DNA of 64,000 nt from Comamonadaceae bacterium (GCA_029255645.1 JANLJE010000038.1:112701-176700), one strand, 5' to 3'; positions 21,329 through 31,134 are shown, counted from the stretch's first letter. Numbers and translations: made by a program. The notes: generated by a model not told the origin, from the letters alone.

Positions 21329-23131
21329 TCAAGACCGGCTCATTCCCAATTGCTCGGCCAGGCCACCTTCGCGCCGGACCTGACGGGCCATGGCCTGTTG
21401 CAGCAGTTCTGCCCGGGCCAGCACCTGCACCCGGGCACGGGCGCGGGTGACGGCGGTGTAGATCAGTTCCCGGGTCAGCAGGGGGCTGTCCTGGGCGGGG
21501 AGCAGCAGGGCCACGGCGGCGAATTCGGAGCCCTGGGATTTATGTACGGTCAGGGCAAAGGCGGTTTCCCACAGGGGCAGGCGGTTGGGGGCCAGGCGGC
21601 GCCAGGTTCTGGCCCCCGCGCTGGCGCCGTCGGGAAAATAGACGCCCAGGCCCTCTTCGTCTTCGAGGGCGATGCCGATGTCGCCGTTGAAGAGCTGGGA
21701 GGCCGGGTCATTGCGCAGGATCATCAGCGGCTGCCCGGGCAAGGGAGCGGAAGGGGCAAAAGGGGCGGGAGAGACGCGGCGGCCAGGGGCGCGCAGGCTG
21801 GCGCAGAGGCGTTCATTAACGGCGGCCACGCCCCGCTCGCCGCGCCGCGTGGCGCAGAGAATGCGGTAGCGGTCGAAGGCCTCGAACAGCGCCGCCAGGT
21901 CCCGTTCGCCCGCCTGCCACTGGCTCAGGGCTTGCCAATAGGGGGCGTAGCCGGCTTCGAGACGCTGGAATTCCTGAGGGCTCAGGCCGGGGCCGCTGGC
22001 TTCCACCAGGGCCAGTTCTTCTCCCCCATTTTGCAGACAGTCCATGGCCAGAGACACCTGGCCGCGCACCAGGGCGGCGGCCAGGCGGCCCAGGGCGGAA
22101 TCGGCGGCGAAGCGGTGGCTGCGGCTGAGCCAGACCACGGCATCATCGAGGGGGCCGGGCTGCTGCGCCCGAGGCAGGACGGTCACGGGCCAGCCGGTGA
22201 GTGCGGCCAGTTGCGCACAGGTCGCAGGACTCAGGGCCGGACGGGCGGAAAGGGCGGCGAATACGGCCCCTGCTTCCACCGCCTTGAGCTGGTCCTTGTC
22301 GCCCAGGAGGATCAGGCGGGCCTGGGGCGGCAGGGCTTCCACCATCTGCAGGGCGAGGCTCAGGTCGAGCATCGAGGCTTCATCCACCACGAGCAGGTCC
22401 ACCGGCAAGGGATTGTCGCGGTGGTAACGCGGAGCCTGGCCGTCGATGCCCAGGCCCAGCAGGCGGTGCAGGGTGCTGGCGCCCTGGGGCAGACGAGCGG
22501 CGAGGTCGGCAGGCAGGTCGGCGGCCCGGGCGCGCAGGGATTCCTGCAGGCGGGCGGCGGCCTTGCCGGTGGGGGCGGCCAGGGCGATGCGGCAATCGGG
22601 CATGTCCGCCAGCAGACAGGCCAGCAGGCGGGCGACGGTGGTGGTCTTGCCGGTGCCGGGGCCGCCGCTGATGATGGTGAGGCGGCGGCACAGGGCCAGC
22701 GCCACCGCCAGTTGCTGCCAGTCCGGCTCCCCGGCCCGGCTGGCGGGGAACAGCGCCTGCAGCAGGGCTCTGGCCGCGGCCCCGGGCGGGGGCGGCAGGC
22801 GGTGATGGAGTTGCAGCAGGGCGCAGGCGAGCCGGGTTTCGGCGTCGAAATAGCGGGCCAGATACAGGCGGGCGCTGCCGTCTAGAATCAGCGGCGTGGC
22901 GGCCCCGGGCGGCCCGGCCACACCCGAGGCGCACAGGGCTTCCAGGTCGAAGGGCAAGGGACCGCCTTCCAGAGAGAGGCAGACATGGCCCTCGGCCACC
23001 GCTTCGGCCACGGCCTTGCCGCCGGCCCAGGCGGCCTGCGCGGCCTCGACCGGGGCGCCCAGTTGCCGGGACCAGCGCCGGCATTGATCGGCAAAGGCCA
23101 GCGCCAGCAGGTTTTCGCCGGAACGGGCCAT
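21329..23131 (-). CDS. recD: Exodeoxyribonuclease V alpha subunit, RecD helicase
   Basis: The product has 600 residues from ATG 23131, near E. coli RecD (608). The pyruvate kinase stop and this ATG share one base (TGATG), so translation is probably coupled; a longer upstream frame is only a shadow. Superfamily 1 helicase motifs are present: GGPGTGKTTT (Walker A), VVDEASMLDLSL (Walker B), LLGDKDQLKAVEAGA, the Ser-His-Arg motif and the C-terminal FALTVHKSQGSEFAAV. RecD is the 5'-3' motor of RecBCD. recB and recC are not in the window, which is unusual since they commonly precede recD. Confidence 0.9.
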   Translation of the reverse strand: MARSGENLLALAFADQCRRWSRQLGAPVEAAQAAWAGGKAVAEAVAEGHVCLSLEGGPLPFDLEALCASGVAGPPGAATPLILDGSARLYLARYFDAETRLACALLQLHHRLPPPPGAAARALLQALFPASRAGEPDWQQLAVALALCRRLTIISGGPGTGKTTTVARLLACLLADMPDCRIALAAPTGKAAARLQESLRARAADLPADLAARLPQGASTLHRLLGLGIDGQAPRYHRDNPLPVDLLVVDEASMLDLSLALQMVEALPPQARLILLGDKDQLKAVEAGAVFAALSARPALSPATCAQLAALTGWPVTVLPRAQQPGPLDDAVVWLSRSHRFAADSALGRLAAALVRGQVSLAMDCLQNGGEELALVEASGPGLSPQEFQRLEAGYAPYWQALSQWQAGERDLAALFEAFDRYRILCATRRGERGVAAVNERLCASLRAPGRRVSPAPFAPSAPLPGQPLMILRNDPASQLFNGDIGIALEDEEGLGVYFPDGASAGARTWRRLAPNRLPLWETAFALTVHKSQGSEFAAVALLLPAQDSPLLTRELIYTAVTRARARVQVLARAELLQQAMARQVRREGGLAEQLGMSRS

Positions 23132-24564
23132 CAGCCGACCTGGTGTTCCCCGACCCGGACGATCTTCAGGGTGTTGGTGCCGCCGACGCAGCCGATCGGC
23201 TCGCCGATGGTGAGCACGATCAGGTCGCCCTTTTCCACCACGCCCTTGGCGATCAGCAGCTCCTCGGCCTCCTGTAGCAGCATGTCCCGGTCCATGTGCT
23301 GCTGGCTCATGAGGAGCGGATAGACCTCCCGGTAGATCACCATGGTGCCCATGGCCTTCGGGTCCGGGGTCAGGGCGTAGATCGGCACGCCGCAATTGAG
23401 GCGGCTCATCCAGAGCGCGGTAGAGCCGGACTGGGTCAGGGCGGCGATGGCCTTGACCTTGAGGTGATGCGCGGTCCAGATGGCGGCCATGGCGATCGAT
23501 TGATCGATGCGGGTGAACACCCGGTCGAGCATGTCCCGATCCAGCGTCACCTCGGCGGAACGCTCCGCCTCGAGGCAGACCCGGGCCATGGATTCCACGG
23601 TTTCCACCGGGTAGGCGCCGCTCGCGGTCTCGGCCGAGAGCATCACCGCATCGGTGCCGTCCAGCACCGCATTGGCGACGTCGGAGACTTCGGCCCGGGT
23701 CGGCACCGGGGAATGGATCATCGATTCCATCATCTGGGTGGCGGTGATGGTGAACTTGTTCTTGTCGCGGGCGGCCCGGATCATCTTCTTCTGCAGGGCC
23801 GGCACGGCGGCATCGCCCACTTCCACGGCGAGGTCGCCCCGGGCCACCATGATGCCGTCGGAAGCTTCGAGGATTTCTTCGAGATGGGTGATGGCTTCGG
23901 TGCGCTCGATCTTGGCGATCAGGCGCGCGTGGCTGCCGGCGGCGCGCAACAGCTGCCGCGCCATGTACATGTCGGCGGCGCTCTTGGGGAAGGAGACGGC
24001 GACGAAATCCACCTCCAGGGCCGCGGCGGTCTTGATGTCCTCCATGTCCTTGGCGGTCAGGGCCGGGGCGGTGAGGCCGCCGCCCTGGCGGTTGATGCCC
24101 TTGTTGTTGGAGAGCACGCCGCCCACCCGCACGCGGGTGTGGATCTCCGTCCCCTTCACCTTCTCGACCTGCAGCTTCAGGCGGCCATCGTCGAGCAGCA
24201 GGATGTCGCCGGGCTGCACGTCCCGGGGCAGATCCTCGTAATCCAGCCCGACCCGCTCGGCATTGCCCAGGGTGCAGCCGGCATCGAGGATGAATTCGGC
24301 GCCTTTTTCCAGGGTGATCTTGCCTTCTTCGAACTTGCCGACCCGGATCTTGGGGCCCTGCAGGTCGGCGAGGATGCCGACGCAGCGGCCCGCCCGGGCG
24401 GCCACCTCGCGCACGGTCACGGCCCGCGCCATGTGGTCTGCGGCGCTGCCGTGGGAGAAGTTGAGGCGCACCACGTCGATGCCGGCTTCCACCAGGCGTT
24501 CCAGCACGGCAGGATCGGAAGAGGCGGGGCCCAGGGTGGCGACGATCTTGGTATGACGGCTCAT
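23131..24564 (-). CDS. pyk: Pyruvate kinase
   Basis: The product has 477 residues from the ATG at 24564 (MSRHTKIVATLGP), preceded by GGGAG. Key motifs: RLNFSHGS, the active-site stretch AKIERTEAITHLEEIL, VARGDLAVEVG and HSPVPTRAEVSDVANAVLDG. It converts PEP and ADP to pyruvate and ATP. It lies in a loose glycolytic set with pgk and an Epd-type dehydrogenase 2-4 kb upstream on the same strand; fba is 26 kb away. Confidence 0.95.
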   Translation of the reverse strand: MSRHTKIVATLGPASSDPAVLERLVEAGIDVVRLNFSHGSAADHMARAVTVREVAARAGRCVGILADLQGPKIRVGKFEEGKITLEKGAEFILDAGCTLGNAERVGLDYEDLPRDVQPGDILLLDDGRLKLQVEKVKGTEIHTRVRVGGVLSNNKGINRQGGGLTAPALTAKDMEDIKTAAALEVDFVAVSFPKSAADMYMARQLLRAAGSHARLIAKIERTEAITHLEEILEASDGIMVARGDLAVEVGDAAVPALQKKMIRAARDKNKFTITATQMMESMIHSPVPTRAEVSDVANAVLDGTDAVMLSAETASGAYPVETVESMARVCLEAERSAEVTLDRDMLDRVFTRIDQSIAMAAIWTAHHLKVKAIAALTQSGSTALWMSRLNCGVPIYALTPDPKAMGTMVIYREVYPLLMSQQHMDRDMLLQEAEELLIAKGVVEKGDLIVLTIGEPIGCVGGTNTLKIVRVGEHQVG

Positions 24565-24592
24565 GTTGTCATGTCTCCCGTGAGGATTGTCT

Positions 24593-25225
24593 TCAGGCCA
24601 GGCTGTCGAGCAGGTCTTGCAACTTCTGCCGCAGTTCGGCGACCTCGTTTTCCAGGGCGGCGACCCGGGCTTCCAGGCCACTGGCCGGCGCGGCACTTGC
24701 CTGCGGCGCCGTCAGGTCCACGGTGCCGCACAGCTGATGGGCCCAGCGCGGCTCCCGGGCGCCGGGCTGGCGCGGCAGCTGCACGGCCAGGGCCTGGGGC
24801 CGTCCGGCCAGCTCTTCCAGATAGGCGGCCACGGCAGAAGCATCGGCAAAGCGGTGCAGGCGTTCACAATTGGCGCGCAGTTCGCTGGCAGTCTGGGGAC
24901 CGCGCAGCACCAGCACCGCCAGGAGCGGCACCATGGGACCGGGCAGGCCGTAGGTCTTGGTGAAGTTGTGGGCGTAACGCAGCACCCGCCCCGAGGCACC
25001 ATAGGTTTCCAGCACCAGATTGCGGCGGCGCAGGGTTTCCAGGGCGGCCTGCACCTCGGCCTCGTCGAGGTTCATGACCGGGTCGCGGGAAGTCTTCTGG
25101 TTGCAGCCGGCGGTGAGGCTGTTCAGGGTCAGGGGATAGGCGTCGGGCGTGGTGCGCTCCTTCTCGATCAGCACCCCGAGCAGGCGGGCTTCGATGGGGC
25201 TCAGGTCGGCAAGGGGTTCCGTCAT
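24593..25225 (-). CDS. yceH: YceH/UPF0502 (DUF480) family protein
   Basis: The product has 210 residues. Family features are [40 protein letters not shown] and the second winged-helix half with [18 protein letters not shown]. The C-terminus ends in a short coiled coil ([19 protein letters not shown]). Two winged-helix units suggest DNA binding, but no target is established. The pyk ATG lies about 28 bp past the stop. Confidence 0.87.
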   Translation of the reverse strand: MTEPLADLSPIEARLLGVLIEKERTTPDAYPLTLNSLTAGCNQKTSRDPVMNLDEAEVQAALETLRRRNLVLETYGASGRVLRYAHNFTKTYGLPGPMVPLLAVLVLRGPQTASELRANCERLHRFADASAVAAYLEELAGRPQALAVQLPRQPGAREPRWAHQLCGTVDLTAPQASAAPASGLEARVAALENEVAELRQKLQDLLDSLA

Positions 25226-25273
25226 GGCAGTTTTCAGGGGAATCCGGGGAAGATAAGGTTATTACACCAGGTT

Positions 25274-26155
25274 TCAGGCAGCCCGGCGGGCCGCCGCCAG
25301 GATGGCAGCAGCAAACTCGGGCATCAGGGCGGTAGGAAAATCATGCCCCATGCCCGGAATGGTGCGCAGTTCGGCCCCGGCAATGCTGGCCGCCGTATCC
25401 TGGCCGCAGGCCACGGGAATCAAGGGATCGGCCTCGCCATGCAGCACCACCGTGGGCGCTTGGATAGTCGCCAGCAGGGAACGCCGGTCGCCGCCGGTGA
25501 GCAGGGCCGCCAGTTGCCGGGCCACACCCTGAGGATGAAAACTGCGCCGGTATTCGGCCATGAACATGGCCTTCAGCTCCGCCTCCGGGGTCGGGTAGGC
25601 GGGGCTCATCAGCACCTGCTGGCGCCGCACCCAGTCGGCCACCATGCTGGCTTCGTCCTTGCCCGGCGGCAGGGGCGCAAACAGGGCCTGGAGGGCCGCC
25701 GGGGTCGGTGGTGGCAACATCGGGTTGCCGCTCGAGGACATGATCGAGGTCAGCGACCGGCAGCGATCGGGGTAGAGGCCCGCCAGCAGCTGGGCGATCA
25801 TGCCGCCCATGGAAGCGCCGACGATATGGGCCTTGTCGATCTGCAGGGCATCGAGGAGCGCGATGCTGTCGGCGGCCATGTCCGCCAGGGTGTAGAGCGG
25901 ATTCGGCGGCCGCCGGCCCTGGAAAAAACCCATCAGGTCAGGCAGGCCCAGACTGTCGAGCTGGGTGGACAGGCCGATGTCCCGGTTGTCGAAGCGGATC
26001 ACCTGGAAGCCCTCGGCCACCAGCCTTTCGCACAGGGACAGGGGCCAGCGGGTGAGCGGTGTGCCCAGCCCCTGGATCAGCAGGATGGCCGGCGCATCGG
26101 CGGGGCCGAAACGCTCGGTTTCGAGTTGCAGGGATCCGGCAGGAATCAGGGGCAT
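25274..26155 (-). CDS. Alpha/beta hydrolase
   Basis: The product has 293 residues from ATG 26155, with GAGG six bases upstream. A longer frame upstream runs through the tandem repeat and is not credible. The fold is clear: oxyanion region LLIQGLGTPLTRW, nucleophile Ser in GASMGG, Asp in LHGEADPLIPV and His in GMGHDFP. It resembles serine hydrolases of the TesB/carboxylesterase-like aclacinomycin-esterase type; the substrate is unknown. It lies between pgk and yceH, all on the minus strand. Confidence 0.85.
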   Translation of the reverse strand: MPLIPAGSLQLETERFGPADAPAILLIQGLGTPLTRWPLSLCERLVAEGFQVIRFDNRDIGLSTQLDSLGLPDLMGFFQGRRPPNPLYTLADMAADSIALLDALQIDKAHIVGASMGGMIAQLLAGLYPDRCRSLTSIMSSSGNPMLPPPTPAALQALFAPLPPGKDEASMVADWVRRQQVLMSPAYPTPEAELKAMFMAEYRRSFHPQGVARQLAALLTGGDRRSLLATIQAPTVVLHGEADPLIPVACGQDTAASIAGAELRTIPGMGHDFPTALMPEFAAAILAAARRAA

Positions 26156-26175
26156 GAAAACCTCGAGGTAAAGGG

Positions 26176-26254
26176 GGGAGCCACAAAAGGGCGGAGGCAC
26201 AAAAGGGGCAGAGGCACAAAGGGCAGAGGCACAAAAGGGGCGGAGGCACAAAGC
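26176..26254. repeat. 15-18 bp imperfect tandem array (GGAGGCACAAAAGGGGC), five copies
   Basis: Five units of GGAGSCACAAAAGGGGC form with small length changes fill the space just upstream of the hydrolase ATG. The rest of the spacer to pgk (26255-26403) has a weak CCGCA/TGCGG stem with no T-run and no gene. Confidence 0.8.
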
Positions 26255-26403
26255 TCCGCGAACAGACCTGGCTATTTCACCACAAAGGCGGCCACGGCCG
26301 CGATAAATCAACAAATCGCCAACAGGACAGGGGCCTGCCGCAACCCTTCTGCGGACCCGGCGCCTTGATGCTGGAACCGCGCTGGAAGCCCTCTTTTCCG
26401 GCA

Positions 26404-27588
26404 TCAGCCCTCGTAGCGGGCTTCCAGGGCGGCGATGGCGGGCAGGGTCTTGCCTTCCAGGAATTCCAGGAAGGCGCCGCCGCCGGTGGAGATGTAGCCC
26501 ACTTCGTCGGCGATGTGGAACTTGGCGATGGCCGCCAGGGTGTCGCCGCCGCCGGCGATGGAGAAGGCTTCCGAGTGGGCGATGGCGGAGGCCAGCATCT
26601 TCGTGCCGCCGGCGAACTGGGCATACTCGAACACCCCCACCGGGCCGTTCCAGACGATGGTGCCGGCATGGGCGATGATCTCGGCGAGGCGGGCGGCGGT
26701 CTTGGGGCCCACGTCCAGGATGCGGTCATGGGCGGAGACATCATCCACGGCAATCTTGTTGGCCCGGGCCAGGGCGGAAACCTCGTCGGCCACCACCACG
26801 TCGACGGGCAGGGGCACTTCGGCGCCGCGCGCGCGCATGATGTCCATGATGGCGTGGGCTTCCTTGACCAGATCGGGTTCGGCCAGGGATTCGCCGATGC
26901 GTTTTCCCGAGGCGAGCAAGAAGGTGTTGGCAATGCCGCCGCCGACGATGAGCTGATCGACCTTTTCGGCCAGGGATTTGAGGATGGCGAGCTTGGAGGA
27001 CACCTTGGCGCCGCCGACGATCGCCACCAGCGGCCGCTTCGGGTTCTGCAGCGCCTTCGACAGGGCGTCGATCTCGGCGCCCATCAGGATGCCGGCGCAG
27101 GCCACCGGGGCGAAGCGGGCGATGCCATGGGTGGTGGCCTCGGCCCGGTGCGCGGTGCCGAAGGCGTCATTCACATAGATGTCGCAGAGCGCGGCCATTT
27201 TTCTTGCCAGTTCCTCGCTGTTTTTCTTCTCGCCCTTGTTGCAGCGGCAGTTTTCCAGCAGCACCACTTCGCCGGGCGCTACCTCGAAGCCGCCGTCCAC
27301 CCAGTTCTGCACGAGGCGCACCGGTTTGGCCAGCAGCTGTCCCATGCGCACCGCCACCGGCGCCAGGGTGTCGTCCGGGCCGACCACCCCCTCGCTGGGA
27401 CGGCCCAGGTGGGAGGTCACCATCACCGCCGCCCCTTTGTCCAGACAATACTGGATCGACGGCAGGGAAGCCTTGATGCGGGTATCTTCGGTGATGTTGC
27501 CGGCTTCGTCCTGGGGCACGTTCAAATCGGCGCGAATGAAGACGCGCTTGCCGGCCACATCGAGATCGGTGAGTTTTTTGACTTGCAT
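26404..27588 (-). CDS. pgk: Phosphoglycerate kinase
   Basis: The product has 394 residues, the normal length. Signatures are [17 protein letters not shown] at the N-terminus, [24 protein letters not shown] and the nucleotide-binding GGGDTLAAI near the C-terminus. It transfers phosphate from 1,3-bisphosphoglycerate to ADP. It begins 15 bp after the Epd-type dehydrogenase gene, so the two consecutive reactions share one message. Confidence 0.96.
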   Translation of the reverse strand: MQVKKLTDLDVAGKRVFIRADLNVPQDEAGNITEDTRIKASLPSIQYCLDKGAAVMVTSHLGRPSEGVVGPDDTLAPVAVRMGQLLAKPVRLVQNWVDGGFEVAPGEVVLLENCRCNKGEKKNSEELARKMAALCDIYVNDAFGTAHRAEATTHGIARFAPVACAGILMGAEIDALSKALQNPKRPLVAIVGGAKVSSKLAILKSLAEKVDQLIVGGGIANTFLLASGKRIGESLAEPDLVKEAHAIMDIMRARGAEVPLPVDVVVADEVSALARANKIAVDDVSAHDRILDVGPKTAARLAEIIAHAGTIVWNGPVGVFEYAQFAGGTKMLASAIAHSEAFSIAGGGDTLAAIAKFHIADEVGYISTGGGAFLEFLEGKTLPAIAALEARYEG

Positions 27589-27603
27589 GGAAAGTCTCCT
27601 GTT

Positions 27604-28686
27604 TTATCGCTGCAAAGTTGAATCGGGGGACGAAGAAGCAGACCAGAGGCCCTGCCAGTGCCGGGTCACATCCAGCATCCGGTTGGCAAAGCCCCACTCG
27701 TTGTCGAACCAGACCAGAAGATTGATCAGGCGGGGGCCCACCTTGCGGGTCTGGCTGCCGTCGACGACCGCCGAATGGGGGTCGTGATTGAAATCGATGG
27801 AGGCGTGGGTTTCTTCCGAATAAGCCATCAGTCCCTGGTAAGGGCCGGCGGCCGCCTCGGCGAGCAGGCGGTTCACCTGGCTGGCGCTCACCTCCTTGTC
27901 CACCGCCAGCACCAGGTCGATGGCCGAGACATTGTGGGTGGGCACGCGGATCGCCTTGGCCTGGACCTTGCCCGCCAGGCTCGGCAAAAGCCGTTCCACT
28001 CCCCGGGCGAGGCCGGTGGAAACGGGAATGATGGACTGCATGGCAGAACGGGTGCGGCGCAGGTCGGTATGGTGGTAACCGTCGATCAGGGGCTGGTCGT
28101 TCATGACCGAATGCAGCGTCGTGAGGAGCACCTGGCTTAGCCCCAGCTCCCGCTCCAGCAGGTCGAGCAGGGGCACCACGGCGTTGGTGGTGCAGGAGGC
28201 GTTGGAAACGATGCGCTCGGCCCCGGTCAGTTGCTGGTGGTTGATGCCATACACCACCGTGGCATCCACATCGGCGGCGCTGTTGGCAGGATGGGACAGC
28301 AATACCCGGGGCACGCCCACCGCAAGGAAACGGCTGATCCCGGCCCGGTCGCTGTACTGGCCCGAACATTCCACCACCAGGTCGATCTCCAGAGCCGCCC
28401 AATCCACCGCCTCGGGTTCCCGGGCGTGGGTGACGGAAACGGCCTGGCCGGCAATCAGCAAATGATCGTCCTCCGCCTCCACCTTGCCGGGAAAGCGGCC
28501 GTGGGTAGAATCGAAACGGGTCAGATAGGCAATGCTGGCCAGATCGGCCGGCTCGTTGATGGCCACCACCTGAAAGCGGGAATCCAGCCCGGCTTCATGC
28601 AGGGCGCGCAGAAAACAGCGACCGATGCGACCGTAACCGTTGATGGCGAGGCGAAGAGGACGACGGGAGCCGGACACGGAGGCCAA
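27604..28686 (-). CDS. epd: Glyceraldehyde-3-phosphate / erythrose-4-phosphate dehydrogenase, Epd-like
   Basis: About 357-360 residues. NAD motif INGYGRIGR, catalytic Cys in SNASCTTN, and NHDPHSAVVDGSQTRKVG with the terminal LLVWFDNEWGFANRMLD. Several segments (DATVVYGINHQQL, VMNDQPLIDGYHHTDLRRTR, QSIIPV) look more like E. coli Epd than GapA. Epd makes 4-phosphoerythronate for pyridoxal phosphate synthesis. Position directly before pgk suggests it may be the working glycolytic GAPDH here. The start is not ATG: TTG at 28686 or GTG at 28677, neither with a strong ribosome site. Confidence 0.85.
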   Translation of the reverse strand: MASVSGSRRPLRLAINGYGRIGRCFLRALHEAGLDSRFQVVAINEPADLASIAYLTRFDSTHGRFPGKVEAEDDHLLIAGQAVSVTHAREPEAVDWAALEIDLVVECSGQYSDRAGISRFLAVGVPRVLLSHPANSAADVDATVVYGINHQQLTGAERIVSNASCTTNAVVPLLDLLERELGLSQVLLTTLHSVMNDQPLIDGYHHTDLRRTRSAMQSIIPVSTGLARGVERLLPSLAGKVQAKAIRVPTHNVSAIDLVLAVDKEVSASQVNRLLAEAAAGPYQGLMAYSEETHASIDFNHDPHSAVVDGSQTRKVGPRLINLLVWFDNEWGFANRMLDVTRHWQGLWSASSSPDSTLQR

Positions 28687-28721
28687 TACGCAAAATGATT
28701 GAAGCCCGTGATTTTACAGGG

Positions 28722-30131
28722 TCATGGGGCTAATTCCGAATACGGGATGGAACCGGGCTGACCGCCCGGCAGGCACAGCCGTGCCCGCAAGCCGCCCAGG
28801 GTGCTGCTTTCCAGGTGCAGAGCGCCGCCATAGAGGCCGGCCAGGTCGCTGACGATGGAAAGTCCCAGCCCTGAGCCGGGCATGGCCTCGTCGGCCCGTA
28901 CCCCGCGTTGCAGCACCGATTCCCGCACCGGCCCGGGCAGGCCCGGGCCGTCGTCCTCGACCCGGATTTCCAGTTGCCCAGCCGTGATCCCGGCGGCCAC
29001 CTGCACCCGGCTGGCCGCCCATTTGCAGGCGTTGTCGAGCAGGTTGCCGAGCATTTCCTGAAAATCCTGGGCGTCGCCGCGAAAGACCGGCGCCCCGGCC
29101 AGAGGCATCAGTTCGAGGTGTAACCCCCGCTCCCCATGCAGCTTGCCCATGACGCGCAGCAGCCCCTCCAGCAAGGGCCGCACCGCCACTTGCTGGCCGG
29201 GCAATTGCGCCGCCGCGGCGGCCCGGGCCCGGGCCAGGTGGTAATCCACCTGACGCCGGGCGGTGCCCACCTGCTCCGTCACCAGGCGGGCCAGTTCGCC
29301 CGGTTCCCGGGCCGCCGCATTGGCGAGGATGGAGAGCGGCGTTTTCAGGGCATGGGCCAGGTTGCCCGCCTGAGTCCGGGCCCGTTCCAGTACCGCCGCA
29401 TCATGGGCCAGCACGTCGTTGAATTCTTGCACCAGGGGCTGGATTTCAGCGGGATAAACCCCTTGCAGCTGCGCCGCCTGGCCCGCCCGCACCCGGGCCA
29501 GGCTGTGGCGCAGCCGCTCCAGCGGCCCCAGCGCCAGCTTGAGCTGCCATACCACCGCCGCCACCAGACCCAGGGCCAGGAGCGCCAGGGCCAGCGCCAG
29601 GATGCCGGCAAAATCCCGCACCGGCCGCTGCAGCACCTCTTCATCCATCGCCACCATCAGCCGCAAGGGGCGCGGCGGCGACGGGCCCGGCCCAGCGGCA
29701 GGCAGGATCACCCGCACCAGGATCAGCAGCGGCACGCCGCCCGGCCCCAGCTCACGGTACTCCGCCTGCGCGCCCGGCGTCAGCGCGGCCCCCGGCGGCA
29801 GGCTGAGGGCGCCATCCCAGAGCGAGCGGGAGCGCAGCAGCACCTCGCCGTCCGGCCCGTCCACCTGCCAGTAGAGGCCGGAATAAGGCTGTTTCAGGCG
29901 CGGGTCGCTCAGTTCCCGGCGCACCTGGGGCTGGCCATCGGCGTCGAGTTCGAGGTGGCCGGTGAGCTGGTTCAGGTGCACCCGCAATTCGGCCCGGGCC
30001 TGACGCGCCACATGGTCCTGAAACAGGTCGGTCAGGATCAGCCCGGTTGCCACCAGGGTGGCCAGCACCCAGGCCAGCGTGCCCAGCAGCAGGCGCCGGC
30101 CCAGGGTGCCCGGACGAAAGGGACGGATCAC
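28722..30131 (-). CDS. PhoQ-like sensor histidine kinase
   Basis: The product has 469 residues. Start codon is GTG (30131), overlapping the response regulator stop by 4 bp (GTGA). A transmembrane segment about 12-34, a periplasmic domain of some 130 residues and a second segment about 170-190 precede HAMP and HisKA. The H-box NLAHALKTPLSIL with HALKTP is the PhoQ-class form. The ATPase part has the N-box LLDNACKWA, DDGPGLPG and GSGLGLSIV. It senses an unknown periplasmic or membrane signal and phosphorylates the regulator next door. Operon order: PepSY, regulator, kinase. Confidence 0.88.
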   Translation of the reverse strand: MIRPFRPGTLGRRLLLGTLAWVLATLVATGLILTDLFQDHVARQARAELRVHLNQLTGHLELDADGQPQVRRELSDPRLKQPYSGLYWQVDGPDGEVLLRSRSLWDGALSLPPGAALTPGAQAEYRELGPGGVPLLILVRVILPAAGPGPSPPRPLRLMVAMDEEVLQRPVRDFAGILALALALLALGLVAAVVWQLKLALGPLERLRHSLARVRAGQAAQLQGVYPAEIQPLVQEFNDVLAHDAAVLERARTQAGNLAHALKTPLSILANAAAREPGELARLVTEQVGTARRQVDYHLARARAAAAAQLPGQQVAVRPLLEGLLRVMGKLHGERGLHLELMPLAGAPVFRGDAQDFQEMLGNLLDNACKWAASRVQVAAGITAGQLEIRVEDDGPGLPGPVRESVLQRGVRADEAMPGSGLGLSIVSDLAGLYGGALHLESSTLGGLRARLCLPGGQPGSIPYSELAP

Positions 30132-30790
30132 GGCGGCCCCACCAGGCGATAGCCTAGGCCGCGCACGGTTTCAATCAGTTCCGCCGGCAACTTCTTGCGC
30201 AGCCGGGCGATGAAAACCTCGATGGTGTTGGAATCGCGCTCAAAATCCTGGGCATAGAGATGCTCGGTCAGTTCCTGGCGCGACAACACCTGGCCGGGGT
30301 GATGCATCAGGTAGGCCAGCAAGCGGTATTCGTGGCTGGTGAGCGCCAGGGTCCGGCCCGCGAGACTGATCCGCTGGGCACGGCTGTCCAGCAGCAGGGG
30401 GCCGCAGGCGATTGCGTCGCTGGCATGGCCGTGGGCACGACGAATCAGGGCGCGCAGCCGGGCCAGCAATTCCTCCATGTGAAAAGGTTTGGTCAGGTAA
30501 TCATCGGCCCCGGCGTCGATGCCGGCCACTTTCTCGTGCCAGTTGTCGCGGGCGGTGAGGATCAGCACCGGCATGGTCCGCCCGCCAGCCCGCCAGCGGC
30601 CCAGCACGGTGAGGCCGTCGATGCCGGGCAGACCGAGATCGAGCACCACGGCATCGAATGGCGTTTCCTCGCCCAGATAGAGGGCATCCCGGCCGTTGTC
30701 CGCCTGTTCCACCACATGCCCGGCCTCTGCCAGTGCCGCGCCGACCTGGGCCGCCAGGAGGGGATCGTCTTCCACCAGCAAGATCCGCAT
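30128..30790 (-). CDS. PhoP-like response regulator (OmpR family)
   Basis: The product has 220 residues. Receiver: MRILLVEDDPLLAAQV, Asp in AVVLDLGLPGIDG, LILTARDNWHEKVAG and the switch Lys in DDYLTKPFHMEELLARL. DNA-binding winged helix: LTSHEYRLLAYLMHHPG and FERDSNTIEVFIARLRKKL. These segments are very close to PhoP of the PhoP/PhoQ system. Start ATG 30790 shares one base with the PepSY stop. OmpR-family proteins bind tandem direct repeats of 11 bp period, and just such repeats lie upstream of this operon. Confidence 0.9.
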   Translation of the reverse strand: MRILLVEDDPLLAAQVGAALAEAGHVVEQADNGRDALYLGEETPFDAVVLDLGLPGIDGLTVLGRWRAGGRTMPVLILTARDNWHEKVAGIDAGADDYLTKPFHMEELLARLRALIRRAHGHASDAIACGPLLLDSRAQRISLAGRTLALTSHEYRLLAYLMHHPGQVLSRQELTEHLYAQDFERDSNTIEVFIARLRKKLPAELIETVRGLGYRLVGPP

Positions 30791-31134
30791 CAGGGCCGTC
30801 CTTCCGTTTGCACCGGGCGGTTTTTTTGCCGGATCAGTCTGCCATCCCGAGCGTCCAGATCCAGCTTGGTGACCGCGCCATCCTGGCGCAGCAGCTTGAT
30901 TTCATACACCCAGTTACCGAGTTCCCGTTCCAGTTCCACCTCCAGCACCTGGCCGGGATAATCCTTTTCCACCCGCTCCAGGATCTGGCGCAAAGGCATG
31001 ACCTCTCCTGCCGCCAGCGCCTTGCGGGCCTGCTCGTGATCGGCCTGATCAGCCCAGGCCGGGGCCACAACCGGACCCGCGAGGAGGAGCAGCAAGGCCA
31101 GCCGGCGACTTGAAGCACCCAGATATCGGTTCAT
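30790..31134 (-). CDS. Exported PepSY domain protein
   Basis: The product has 114 residues, with a signal peptide about 1-28 (LALLLLLAGPVVAPAWA). A PepSY-type domain follows (VMPLRQILERVEKDYPGQVL, then WVYEIKLLRQDG and KLDLDARDGRLI). An AGGAGA site precedes the ATG. PepSY proteins of this size often accompany two-component systems and may bind or inhibit periplasmic targets. It is the first gene of the PepSY-PhoP-PhoQ-like operon, so it may adjust the kinase's periplasmic sensing; this is inference from context. Confidence 0.85.
   Translation of the reverse strand: MNRYLGASSRRLALLLLLAGPVVAPAWADQADHEQARKALAAGEVMPLRQILERVEKDYPGQVLEVELERELGNWVYEIKLLRQDGAVTKLDLDARDGRLIRQKNRPVQTEGRP

Noticed and set aside
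23132..23395. N-terminal extension of recD
   Set aside because: It lies wholly inside pyk in another frame; the ATG at 23131 is coupled to the pyk stop.
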